DNA of 64,000 nt from Fagopyrum homotropicum (GCA_033239125.1 BSWB01000004.1:119731235-119795234); one strand, 5' to 3'; positions 10,831 to 21,606 are shown, counted from the stretch's first letter. Translations and numbers: made by a program. Notes: a model not told the origin generated them from the sequence alone.

Positions 10831-11214
10831 CCACATTCTTCACAAAATTGCCCCAAAAATACCCATTCCACGACCTAAACGCCGAAACCCCACGACCTCC
10901 TCCAATTCTTCGTTTTCTAATCGTTTTCAACGATTCTTCATCCTAAACTACAGCAAATCCAACCACGAACAAGATCCAAGCAACAAACCGAGCGGAAATC
11001 CATCAACAAACGTGCATTTCGGGTTTTTCAATCCGAAAAAGAGGTTTATTCTTTCTTCTTGAATTTCGTGGATTTGGTTCGTTTCTGCTATAGATTTTTA
11101 GGAAGAACTGACAAAGACTGGAAGGAATTAGATTAGGACTGCTTGTTGTGGTGATTGTTGGTGAATTTGCTAAGATTCGCAAGATTTTGAGACGAATCAC
11201 GGTCTCTGGGTAAA

Positions 11215-11249
11215 CCACGGCCGTGGAACCTGAAGAACAGACCGTAATT
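11215..11249 (+). other. Leader module before the env-like ORF, complementary to the LTR leader
   Basis: CCACGGCCGTGG (11215-11226) and AAGAACAGACCGTAATT (11233-11249) end 10 nt before the ATG. The module is the reverse complement of 3814-3846 in the LTR leader apart from a short unmatched middle. Element C has the equivalent pair (28716-28746 with 36152-36186). Confidence 0.75.
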
Positions 11250-11259
11250 TTGGTGAAAA

Positions 11260-12837
11260 ATGGATTTTGTAAGGAGAATGTCGGGAAGGATAAAAGAGAA
11301 GAAGGGAGAGCAAAACAAGAAAAGAAAGGGAAACCCCTCCACCTCTAGGGCACCACCACCCTCATCTCCCTCACTACCATCCTCACCTTCACCTCCATCT
11401 TCACCCCCTCACCCTAGCATCCCAACCATACATGAGAACCACCTAGTTGCACTAGACCGGATCAAGGAGAGGACAGTGATAGGTCCTAGGTATTTGTTGT
11501 TGGAGGATCTACATCCTCTCAACATTGTTGATGATCTTACATGGCTCTTGGATAGAGCCGGATTGCTTGTCTCACGAACATTCGTGAAGACGCCTATGAG
11601 GAGATCACCCGGGAGGTTGTGACGTCCTTCGAGCACAGCCACATAGATAGGACCGTCTCCTTCCGTCTCCTTCCGTCTCATGGAACAAGACTATCATTTG
11701 AGTATTGTTGAGTTTGGGACCATTTTCGGGTTCCATGAGACCTATAACGGTCTATTTCCGAGTGGAGTTTACCCCAAGGATTTTTGGGAGGAAGTAGCTA
11801 TGATTTACGCCGACGAGGACCGTTGGCAACCCGCCGATACCAAGGCTAGATTGATGTACCATCTAGCCTTGAAGATAGCACACCGCGTTCTTTCGGAGTG
11901 TCTCTTTCCTAGGACGGAGACGCCCCAAAAGATCAAGACGGATGAGCTATTCTTGCTCTATAGTATGCTATACGGTCGCCGTGCAGATTGTGCCACTCTT
12001 TTGGCGGCTACGATGAGTAAACTCAAGAACAAGAAGAAGGGGAACATTGGATATGGTGGGATAGTGACCCACATTGCTAGGACGTTTGGTGTAGATTTTT
12101 CCGCTTGCACCCGTATACCGGCGGTTCCCTTACGGCTACATGCTTTTATGGTTAGGGGACTCATCTTCCCCACACATGGAGGTCCGCCTTATGCGGGCAT
12201 GCCTTGGGAGACTAGGACGGGTAGGGGGATTGAGTGGCTGCCGGAGTATTCCATTGTGGCGGGACGCCACAATTGGAAGGAGACGTTCGCTGCGATGCAT
12301 GCGAACAGGCTAGTAGCTCGCCCTTACGTTCCACCACCGGTTGTGGAGGAGGAGGACATGGGAGATCAGTACGAGAGTGGTGGAGGAGCGGAGCAGGAGT
12401 TTGGCACGTTTCCGGATCAGCCGGAGGCGGCCCCAGATGTACCTAGACGCTCTCCACGTCCAGCTAGAGCTTCAGGCTCGTCATCTCGCCGCGCTAGCGT
12501 GAGTGAGAGGCCCACGTGGATGACTACACCTCCCACTTGGTATGACACACCCCCTCCTTGGTCCACGGCGCAGCCAGCAGCACCACCACCACCACCAGCA
12601 CCAGCACCATCCGATGCTCCATCATGGTACAGTCACGCCCCGGGATGGTACGAGCAGATGCCGGATTGGGCTACCGGACTTTCAGAGAGAGTTGGAGCAC
12701 TAGAGATCCGGGCGGATGCTAGAGACGGACGCTTGGACGACCTTGACCACATGATGAGGGACGTCTACCGCCAGCAGTTTGGGCGGTTCTATGATCCGAG
12801 TTTCTCTCCATTCCCAACTCCGCCGGCGCCGCAGTGA
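11260..12837 (+). pseudogene. ORF in the env-like position of element A, locally frameshifted
   Basis: About 526 codons from ATG 11260 to TGA 12835-12837. The N-terminus is basic and then Pro/Ser-rich (about residues 1-55). A globular region follows with GPRYLLLEDL, FGFHETYNGLFPSGVY, DRWQPAD, RTETPQKI, GGIVTHIA, FSACTRIPAVPL and MPWE. The C-terminal third is rich in Pro, Trp and Tyr (WYDTPPPW) and ends in a short predicted helix. I see no signal peptide or membrane helix, so 'env-like' describes position, not function. It resembles proteins often labelled putative plant transposon protein (from memory). A one-base loss near 11572-11579 throws it out of frame, and a 10-bp tandem duplication at about 11658-11678 restores the frame, leaving about 33 wrong codons and a TGA at 11620-11622 in the original frame. 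C (27135-28703) and E (62816-64000) carry homologues. Confidence 0.82.
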
Positions 12838-13526
12838 TTGATGCATGATCGTTGTTTTAGACATTCCCGCCACCACTTGTGAGTTTTTTTTTTCTTTTCT
12901 TTCTTTTGTTCTTCCTTTTGAACATTAGGGACAATGTTCGTCCTAAGTATGGGGTGGGATGTACTAAAAGTTTGTAATAACTCTACTCTTTATGTTTGCT
13001 TTCATTCGAGACTATCGTTGCATCTTCATTATGTGTTACACGTTTCCTTATTGCATTGCATGAAAAATGACTTGAAAAACCCATAAAAATTGAAAAATTT
13101 TGAAAATTTTGTGCTTCTAATGAATTGAGATGATATCCATGATAATCTACTTGTGAATTGAGTTTGATGACAATTGCATGCTTAAAAGGATTGTGAATTG
13201 AAAAGAATTTGAATGAATGAATTTTATCTCTTTTGCAAGTTTTATAATGTGAAATTGTTACCTAAATCATGCTAGAAAAATTGAAGTTGAAATCACGTTA
13301 TAAGTTCGTATACTTCTTATTGAAATGATTAAGGCAATTCAATACTTTCTTTCTTCTTTCTTTGATCATCTAGCTCCTCATTGAAATATTAGCCTCCTTT
13401 ACCTATCCGGGAATTTGGAGAAGTGAATGAGAAAAAGGCATGTTTGATGTGGGAGGGCCATGAGAGCAATTATTTGCAATCAATTGAATAGAAAGAAATT
13501 ATAGGTTTGGGGAAGTCAATCATGAC

Positions 13527-13588
13527 GATGAGTAACTCGGCACCATTCACATAGCCGGGTGTTTGTGTCTTGCCAAAGTCGGATTGAG
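13527..13588 (+). other. 62-nt invariant non-coding block (element A copy)
   Basis: From GATGAGTAACTCGG to GTCGGATTGAG, all 62 bases are identical on the element sense strand in C (26366-26427) and E (61920-61981). It lies about 600 nt upstream of the 3' LTR each time. No ORF is shared across it. A packaging signal, RNA structure or other cis element is possible. Confidence 0.85.
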
Positions 13589-14142
13589 TGATATTCCTAG
13601 CGGATTATGGTATGTGCGCTAAGGGTTTGAGGCATCTCTTGAAAAATTTGAGAAACGCCGATCTCCTAGGCTTCGGTTTTTGTGCACCTCTATCCATAAC
13701 TCCAAAAGTAAAGTCGAAAAGTGAAAAGAAGAAGAGCGAAGCTCTAAGTTGAAGTGTTGCGGAAACCACATAAGAAGAAGAAGGTAGTTGTCCACTTTCC
13801 CGGATTTATGCACCACTTTCCCTTAAAGTTTTCCCTTCCCTTCCATATTCTAGACCTTTTCTTTGAAAGTCCTTAAGATCAATAGAATGTTATATGACTT
13901 GGTGATCTAAATTGAAGTTTCTTGTGATTGATTTTGATAATATTTGAAGGTTATAATGCTTGTTTAGAAGTTAAGATTGATTCATGAATTTTCTTTGCCT
14001 TTTACTATTTGATTAAGTGTGTGAAAGTTTGATAAACGATTGAAGCAAGGTTTGAGAATGATCTATTCTTTAGAAGTCACATTCATCCAAAAGAAGGTAC
14101 ACATATTTCATCCTAACTCTTGTTTAAAGCTTTTTGAAAGAC

Positions 14143-14181
14143 CTTGCTTAGGGACAAGCAAGTGCTAAGTATGGGGTTATT
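14143..14181 (+). other. Stem-loop and polypurine tract before 3' LTR A
   Basis: CTTGCTT (14143-14149) and AAGCAAG (14156-14162) form a perfect 7-bp stem with a 6-nt loop. CTAAGTATGGGGT follows, then four bases to the LTR. The AGTATGGGG stretch is the best plus-strand primer candidate. The stem-loop is present in B (both copies), C and E. Confidence 0.7.
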
Positions 14182-15941
14182 TGTTAGCATGAAATATTGT
14201 GATATTTTAGGCACGTTTTCTAAACGTATTTGATTCATATTGATAGTCTTCGATTGAACTTTGTGCATATGTGAGCTAGTATTACCTATATTGTCGATAT
14301 GGATGTCTACACTAGTTCTATGTTGATTATAGGTGATTTGGAGCTATTTCCGAACGGAATCGAGCAAAGGAGAGTTGAGTTGATATATCCATGGATTAGG
14401 AACGTTCTTTGGAAGCAATTTGGAGTCTTAGCTTGAGGAATGCACGAGTTTAGGGAAGAATCACGTTCTTACCCTAAACCACGCCCTAAAATACGGCCGT
14501 ATCACAAACCACGTTCAGAATTACGGCCGTGGATTTGGAGTCAGAAATTCATGTTCATTCCAGGGGATTACACGGCCGTGGAACATATGTTGCAAACCGT
14601 ATTTGTTTCCACGCTCTAAATTACGGTCGTGGAACACTTCCACGACCGTGATCTTGGCGAATCTTTTCGCCACACTTTGAAGCCACGATCTTTTAAAGAT
14701 TGGGCCGGGCCGACATTTTGCCCTACACTATAAAAAGACGGATGAAGCAAGATTCCGTCACCTTCGCTACCCCGTTTACCCTCATTCATCGCCGCTTAGA
14801 CGCGAAGACGCTTTGCTTAGCTTGCTTGGAAGCAATTGACATCTCTTTGAAGAGATCGAAGTTCGTGTTTGGAATTCCTCAAATCTCGCACTTTTGGTGG
14901 AGATTGCTGTTGAGATCTCCGGATTGGCGGAAGATCGAAGTTCTTGGAAGATTTTGCAAGAAGATCTCTCTTCTTGATTAGGTTTGATTTGGAAAACGGA
15001 TTGACATCCCGTTTTCTTTTCTTTCCTAGGATTACGATTGCTTGTTCTATTGTGAATCTTTTGACATTACTTGTTCTCTTTGTGACTTTGAGATTGAATT
15101 GAAGATTATTGAAAGTTCTTGAAAGTTTTCATCTTTTTATCTTTTAATTCTTGAATTGATATCAACATGACTGTTATTGGCTAAAAACCCTTAACAATTC
15201 TAAGGTGAAGGGTTGATAGTTGTGGCTTAGATGATGATAGATCGATCGCAAACAGATTAGACCGTGAGAGTTAGAGAAATATCGCCGACAACCCTGAATT
15301 ACGGTCTGTTCTTGAGTCCACGGCCGTGGAACCTCAAGAACTACCCGTGATTTACTTCAGTTTACGAATCTTGCTTTTACTTTAATTCAAAGTTAAAGAT
15401 TTGCTTTAACTTAGTTTAGGCTTGCCTTTTCTAGGTGGTAGTGAAGCCTCAACAACCTCTACCTCGATTGTGAGTGTCACAACCTCAATCGGTTAAGTTA
15501 GTCTTGATCCTTGGGTTATAAGTTTGGGTATTTGACACTAATTCTCGCCAATAGAATCCCTCTATATTGAGCCTCAACAACCTGTATAGAGAGTGCCTTG
15601 TAGGTGAGTTATATAAGGTTTTTGGAACTTCACCGTACGATTACCTTACATTAGTATACCTTTGCATATCTCAACTCTGTCTTTACATCATTAAGTATAT
15701 CTTGAATCGATTGCCACAGCTGGACACCTGGATCTTTAGGATTGTTGTTTTCCCAATAATTTGCAAAACTCCTATATTTACTTGCTTGATAATCTGCAAT
15801 CGAGTTCGTTCCCCCCAAATCCCTGTGTTCGATACTCTGGAATTCTTGTTTAACTATATCGATCTGTACACTGCGGGTTCGCTGCTTGATTCTAGTTTTA
15901 TAAATTTAAAACTTATTTTCACACACCTCTAGGGGCGAACA
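14182..15941 (+). repeat. 3' LTR of element A
   Basis: 1760 bp, the same length as the 5' LTR with about eleven substitutions seen by eye. The palindrome array is at 14479-14653 and the TATA box at 14729-14737. The site at 14572 is ACGGCCGT where the 5' copy has ACGGTCGT. TSD TGAGC follows at 15942-15946. Confidence 0.95.
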
Positions 15942-15946
15942 TGAGC

Positions 15947-16563
15947 CTGGGAGGATGAGTGGGGTAGCGCCCGAGCAGGTGCAGGATGAGATGGCTCGGG
16001 TAGCATTGATCCGAGAGCGGATGTTGACCGCATAGAGCCTTCAGAGATCTTATGCTGATAAGAGGCGCAGGCCTCTAGAGTTCAGGGTTGGCGCCCAGGT
16101 ATGGTTGAAGGTGTCACCGACGAGGGGTGTTCGACGCTTCGGCATTAAAGGGAAGTTGAGTCCCCGATATGTCGGGCCCTTTGAGATCCTAGAGCGGATA
16201 GGAGAGGTGGCTTATAGATTGGAATTGCCACCCCGATTGGAGGGAGTCCATCCAGTTTTCCATGTATCTCAGTTGAGAGAGTATGTGCATGACCCGAGAC
16301 ACATAGTGAGCCATGACGACCTAGTGGTCGAGCCGGATCATACATTTCCTGAGCACCCGATAGCAGTTTTTGAGAGAGGTATGAGACGCCTTCGATCGAA
16401 AGTAATACCCATGTTGAGTGTATAGTGGTCGAGACGAGGGATTGACGAGGCCACTTGGGAGACGGAGGATAGTATCCGGCGGAACTATCCCGAGTTTTAT
16501 GCGGATCTAGAGACGTCTATAGGACCGTCAGGTAGTTCTACATCCTTGTTTGGTTACTTTTAG
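15947..16563 (+). pseudogene. Tekay-1 pol, 3' part: integrase C-terminus and chromodomain-like end
   Basis: Continuation of the frame cut at 2698. It shows the end of integrase (VWLKVSPTRGVRRFG, LSPRYVGPFEILERIG, YRLELPP, VHPVFHVSQLREYV) and then a chromodomain-like end (WSRRGIDEATWETEDSIR followed by YPEF). In-frame TAG codons lie at 16033-16035 and 16423-16425, the second inside the chromodomain. The natural stop is TAG 16561-16563. In chromoviruses this domain is thought to direct integration to marked chromatin. The presence of this module and the WxxxxxEATWE pattern support the chromovirus assignment. Not functional as it stands. Confidence 0.88.
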
Positions 16564-16876
16564 TGATTGTATGTGTGATATGTTTGATGTGCTTGTGTGT
16601 GAACCATATGTATCTTGATGTGGTAACTTGTTAGTCATAGGGCTCACTTACGTTTATGATCTTGGGAACTACCCTAAGTTTCGGGACAAAACTTATTTTG
16701 AGGGGGATCTGATGTAACGACCATTTTTTTCGTTACGCTTTGATAAGGTTAGAGAAGTTTAGAAAAGGAAATTAAATTTTAGTGAGACTAGGACATACCA
16801 GTTTATTTATGGAAGTCGTTTAATTAAGTACCTTGTCCTAAGTTTCGGGACGAAACTTATTTTAAGGGGGTACTGA
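16564..16876 (+). other. Tekay-1 3' untranslated region with two polypurine tracts
   Basis: Two similar segments each contain a palindrome of the form AAGTTTCGGGACGAAACTT, a G-rich tract (about 16700-16707 and 16864-16870) and then CTGATGTAA. The LTR boundary conserved with Tekay-2 follows the second tract; TGTAACG after the first (16713) is an alternative. The duplication is shared by all three Tekay 3' ends in the window. Confidence 0.7.
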
Positions 16877-19511
16877 TGTAATATCCGGAATTTTTATTCC
16901 GTCTAATTCCGCCGTTGACGGTTTTCCTTCTATCTAGTATCTCTTCCTTCACAAATTTCATTATTTTATGTAGAATTTAATTCACATAAAATGATAAAAT
17001 TATATCAAGCTTTAAACCTTATAATTATCTATTATTTTATGTAGAATTTTTATTCACATAAAATGATAGATTTAAATCGAACCCTAGTTATTATAATTCT
17101 TACCGATGACTTTAGACGAGTTTTGACAAGGCTGTGACAAAGCCAAGACACCATCCTTCTCAGCCCACACTAACCTCAGCTGGCCTTTGCAACCCACCGC
17201 AGCCCAGCATCCTTCGTAGCCCATAGCAGCCCAGCATCTTGCATAGCCCACAACAGCCCCAACATCCTTTGCAGTCCAGCCAGGAGCAGCCCAAGGAAAG
17301 CCACGCCAGAACGTCCAACTGCTCCTTCTCCCATCTGCTTGTAACAGCTGCATAAATGAGATAATTAAGGAGTTGTAACAGCCCTATAATCACGCCCGAA
17401 GAGAGAAAAACTGCAACGCCTCCTTGCTCCAGATTCACGCCCAGAAGAGAGAGAGAACTACAGCAGCCAATCGTCCCTCCTTGCTCCAGATTCACGCCCA
17501 GAAGAGATGGAGAACTACAGCAGCCAATCGGCTCTCCCTTGCGTCCAGATTCACGCAGCAAGCAACCCCTGCTGTTGCCCACATTCTGCACACATTTCTT
17601 CACCCAGCGGCTGTGGTGAGTTTAAATCCTTCGACCCCCTCTTCATCTTCTATTCTGTCGTTCCCTCCATCTGCGTTTATACTAATCATCGGAACTCACA
17701 TACTCCTTCTTCTCTATACCGAATGGATACTTAACCCGACTGCACCGGATGTCCACAACCAAGCCAAGTAGAGCCGTTCCAAGCTACAATAGTGAAGTCT
17801 TACTCTCGAGTCCAGGAGCACGTTTCCGCTGCGCTGCTGTAGTCCATTAAGTGAATAATTCCCGGATGTAATTTTTGTACAACTCTTAGATGGAGTCTAT
17901 AAATGTATAGATGAATGTTTGTCCCCATAGGTTGAACATAGGAGGGGTGAGAGTAGTTTGTGTTGATGCTGGATAGTTGACAGTGATTATAGAACTCGGG
18001 ATCTCATGAACTCTTTGTGTACAGATTTTTGTTTCTACAATTTTCGATGTTGAAGATCACCCACTGTTGTGAATCAATGTTAAAAAGATTGGTTGAAGAT
18101 CCACCGCTGAATTTTTATTAGATCATAGATAGATATACATAGTTTACCGTGTTAAACTTTGGGAATAAATGAACGGTCAGATTGAAAGTTATAGGGTCTC
18201 AAAGTGGAGTAGTTGAGCTGTTTTTCCAGCAGTAAATTTTGACTAAGTATGGGAGCATTTGTAGTGTTGTAGCCAACTTTAAAGATTTTTGTAGGAATAA
18301 TGATTGAACAGTTTTAAGAAATTCTTTCTCCTATGAGTAGATTAGATATCATAGATAATTTAGAAATTTATTTTAGAATTTTTATAAGTCTATTTTAATT
18401 TCATATTTGAAGCTGTAGTTGGACTTTAGTGACTTTTCGGGAAATAGAAAATGGGTAGTTTTTATAGTTGTCCCCTAAAATCATCCTAGGGAGTAGAATA
18501 TGATTAGTTAGCCTCAAGTAAGAATGTAAGTACATATTACGGGTTTTTGGAAGTCTCGGAACCAAGGGTAAAATAGTCAATTTACCTTAAATAAACACTG
18601 TAATAACGTCTGCACATAGAATCGTACATCTTAGGAGTTTTAGACTTCTAAGTATCCAAGGAAAAGTGTTGACCCACGTGCCTCCTTTGACAGGCAACTG
18701 AGTTACTGCAGCTACTGATTTAGTGTTTTAAGAGAGACGAGATTTAATTCTGGTAAGTCCACTGACTTACTTAGCTAGCTTCTTGCATGTGTGTGATGTG
18801 TATGAGTGGTGTGTGATAGTTAAGATAAATAACGAAACCGGAATAGGCCGACTGTAGTATATTATATAACTGACCCAAGTGTATGATAACGGGTTGTGAC
18901 ATCATCTGCCTAGCTCTTGCGAGAGTCTAGGAGGTTCCCTGCGACCAACCCAGTCCGGTAGACGGTCAGATGCATTAGTACCATTCCGCGTTGGTAAACA
19001 GGGACAGGGGCGAGGTTTGGGAATCCCTCGTGTCACAAAATAAGTATCATTAGTAATGACGTATCATTTAATTTAAAGATAATAAAAAGGAATGAGTGTT
19101 GCATGTTGATTGCGTATGTTGTGTGTTTGTGCTTTTACCTTTATACTTATGCATAGAATGTTAGCTAACGGTTTTATACCGCTTGTAGATGCCTTGTAGG
19201 TTAGGGAGGCGATCGAGTGATCCGGCGGTAGTGGGCAGCCGGGGTTCCGTGCTTTATAGGACGGGACTATTATATTTTATTTTATGACTATTGAGACTGA
19301 TGTTGGTATTTCCAGTTTTTGAGACTTGGCTGTATTGTTTTCAGAATTTGGATTCTTTTTATTTCGCTCATGTTATAAAACTCTTTGTTTTGCCTTTTTA
19401 TTTGTGCCGTGTTGTAAGGTCCGATGAAGTTGTTGCCAGGCTAAGGGCCGGGACCCATTGTGAGGTCCCAGCTCGTAGCATTTCGAGTCCTCTAGGATTC
19501 GGGGTGTTACA
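16877..19511 (+). repeat. 3' LTR of Tekay-1
   Basis: 2635 bp starting TGTAATATCCGG and ending GGGGTGTTACA (TGTAA/TTACA ends). It matches the Tekay-2 LTRs in blocks: the ATAAAATGATA hairpins near the start, TGCCTCCTTTGACAGGCAA, a GTAAGTC-loop-GACTTAC hairpin at 18753-18770, and a long conserved stretch at about 18890-19040. It is shorter and clearly diverged from Tekay-2. Small Pro/Ser-rich or Cys-rich ORFs within it (for example 17160-17603 minus) are not credible genes. The matching 5' LTR is off the window. Confidence 0.88.
18753..18770 (+). other. Conserved hairpin in the Tekay LTR
   Basis: GTAAGTC-CACT-GACTTAC. The same 7-bp stem with a different loop (TACG) is at 44923-44940 and 51564-51581. 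A stem conserved while the loop changes suggests an RNA structure in the transcribed part of the LTR. Confidence 0.6.
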
Positions 19512-20465
19512 CCTAGTTCTTTGCATGCACTTTAGAACCTAAGGTGATCAATCTTAAGTGATAGTAAAGCATGCAGTTAGACAATGAAGATCAAGGAAAC
19601 ACAAAGTATTACTGAATGAAAACTTATATTAGAAAGAACTTACAACCAAATTAACAATGTAGCTTCAAACCAAACCAATGTAACAAGGGAGTTAGCAACT
19701 CATTACAAAGGTATGAAGATAGTTTTAATGGAAAAATTGGATTCTCAATTGGATTCTCTAGCAATCAAACCTAGGTCTATTTATACTATAAATGGCACTA
19801 AATAGGAGTAAATGACCAGCCCAAAACAGCCACCTTTAATGCCATAAAGGTGGTGTAGACAACCGGAGTAAAGCCTCTGTCGCTGAACCGTAGGGGCAGC
19901 CTTCAGATCGCGGTTCAGGCGAAAACGTTTGATCTTCTTCGTAGCCGCAGGGAAGGCCTAGCACTTCCGCAAGGGAGGATATTTAATGGTCTTCAAACGT
20001 CTGACTCTTCCAATTTTTTTTCGCTTCAGATGCTGACCCGCAGGGGCGTCCCAGTGTCAACGCGGGGGCGGTGACACTGACTCTTCATCTTCCAGCTCCC
20101 AGGTTGAGGCGCAAGGGGAGGCGCAGGGGCGCTGGTCTTCGCTTATTTAGGGCAAGTCACCGCAGGGCCGCCAAGGGTTGATGCAGGTGCGGTGACAATT
20201 GTCGTTCCTGGCGCTAGCGAAGGCGCAGGTTGCGCTTCGGAGTATGGTGTCACCCGCAGGGGCGGTGACAAGGCTCCGCAGGGGCGGTAAGGCAACAGAA
20301 GCTTTACTTCGTGAATGGTCTTCACTCCTAAGTGCTTATAACTCCTTCTTTATCTTCTTTTATTCTTCTTCTTCTGGACCAAGGAGTTAGTAGCATAAAC
20401 TGACACTATTGTAACAAAACGACTCTAAAAACTAACCTAAATGATAGTGATTCCATCACCTATCA
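19512..20465 (-). repeat. Partial LTR F, minus orientation
   Basis: Read on the minus strand it starts TGATAGGTGATGG at 20465, carries a cluster of GC-rich repeats (20310 down to 19860), a TATA box TATAAATAG at 19785-19777, and then a transcribed part cut at 19511 by the end of Tekay-1. On the right it abuts an Athila 3' region in mid-sequence. I infer that an LTR inserted into the left B unit and later received Tekay-1; the remainder is off the window. Family unknown, and the small ORFs are not credible. Confidence 0.55.
19777..20310 (-). promoter_or_regulatory. GC-rich motif cluster and TATA box of LTR F
   Basis: Variants of CGCAGGGGCGGTGACA recur at about 20040, 20075, 20160, 20185, 20262 and 20278, with GGGGCGGTGACA the clearest unit. 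They lie upstream (minus sense) of TATAAATAG at 19785-19777. The arrangement matches the Athila U3 arrays but the motif is different. Confidence 0.5.
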
Positions 20466-21606
20466 GTATGTTTCAAGTATTGGGTGGGATGTGACTATCG
20501 ATTGTAATAACTCTACTCACTTTGCTTCGCACTTCTATGAACACTTGCATGTTTCCTTTTATTGTCACACATTTCATTATTGCATTGCATGAAAAAGGCT
20601 TTGAAAAACCCATAAAAATTTGAAAATTTTGAAAATATTTGTGCTTCTAAGATTAGAGATGATTTCTATGATGAAACCTACTTTTGGAGTGAGTTTTTTA
20701 TGACAATTGTATGCTTAAATTGAATTACAAATTGTGAAGAGATTGAGTATGTTGTTTATCCTTTCTTGCAAATTCCATAATGTGAAGGTTTTATCTAAAT
20801 CATATTGAGAAACAAAGGTTGAATTCACAACATAAGTTCTTATACTTCTTTATGAAATGATTAAGGCACCTCGATTTTCTTACTTCTTTCTTTGATCATT
20901 TAGCCCCTCAATGAAATAATTGCCTCCTTTACCTATCCGGGATTTAGGAAGAGTTTATTTTGGCATGTTTGATATGGGAGGGCCATGAAAGCAATTGTTT
21001 TCAAACTGTAGGAAAGTTCTAGGTTTCGAGTTATCTATACAATGAGTAACTCGAAATTAAGAAACGCCAATCTCCTAGGCTTCGGTTATTGTGCACCGCT
21101 GTCCATAACTCCAAAAGTAAAGTCGAAAAATTATGTGAAAAAGTCTAGAGCAAAGCTCTAACTTGGTAGAAGTTCAAATGGTAAAAAGAAAAGAGTTTGT
21201 GTTGTCCTTCTTCCCGGATTCATACACCATATTCCTTTACATGTTTCCCACCTTTTCCGCATTCTTGACCTTATTTGAAAGTCCTTGAGATCATAAGAAT
21301 GTTATTTGACTTGGTGATCTAAATTGAAGTTTCACATGCTTGATTATTACAATGCTTGAAGGTTATGATGTTTGTCTTGAAGTATTTGCAATTTATGAAG
21401 TTTCTTTGCTTTGCATACTTTGGTTTATGGATATGAGCGTTTTCAAGGATGAATGAAGCAAGGTTTGAGGATGATCTATTGACTAGAAGCACACCAACCA
21501 TATAGATTGTTTTGTTTTGTTTTGCATTAATATTTCATTCTACCTTATGTTCTAAACTTTTAAAAAACTTGCTTGGGGACAAGCAAGTGGCAAGTGTGGG
21601 GTATTT
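20466..21606 (+). other. 3' non-coding end of a left-hand Athila B unit
   Basis: Matches the 3' non-coding region of A and C from the GTATTGGGTGGGATGTGAC stretch onward, down to the CTTGCTT-loop-AAGCAAG stem and GTGTGGGGT tract before the LTR at 21607. A deletion near 21055 removes the 62-nt block found in A, C and E. The small ORFs are not credible. The coding part of this unit would lie off the window, beyond LTR F. Confidence 0.75.

Larger units (their letters stand above)
12838..14181 (+). other. 3' non-coding region of element A
   Basis: 1.3 kb without a credible ORF, but clearly conserved in B, C and E. It holds a purine-rich motif after the ORF (AGGGACAATG ... CTAAGTATGGGGT, about 12929-12958), an A/T-rich stretch with a CATAAAAATTGAAAAATTTT-type segment, a 62-nt block (13527-13588) identical in C and E, a second conserved stretch around CCTAGGCTTCGG (about 13660), and the terminal stem-loop and purine tract. 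The minus-strand ORF at 13619-13816 is a shadow of this conservation. Confidence 0.7.
2699..15941 (+). mobile_element. Complete Athila-like LTR retrotransposon A (13,243 bp)
   Basis: A full element: two 1760-bp LTRs beginning TGTTAGC and ending GAACA, a tRNA-Asp primer site, one gag-pol frame, a second ORF in the env-like position, a long 3' non-coding region, a purine-rich tract before the 3' LTR and a perfect TGAGC duplication. I count about eleven LTR mismatches by eye, well under 1%, so this is the youngest insertion here. The order gag-PR-RT-RH-INT-(env-like), the FMDD form of the RT motif and the primer site define the Athila/Calypso lineage. Autonomy is lost through three nonsense codons in gag-pol and two compensating frameshifts in the second ORF. 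Transcripts could still be mobilised by a related intact copy. Confidence 0.95.

Noticed and set aside
17160..17603. 147-aa Cys/Gly-rich minus-strand ORF in the Tekay-1 LTR
   Set aside because: Translation of imprecise tandem copies of an AGCCCA-rich segment; not kept in the Tekay-2 LTRs.
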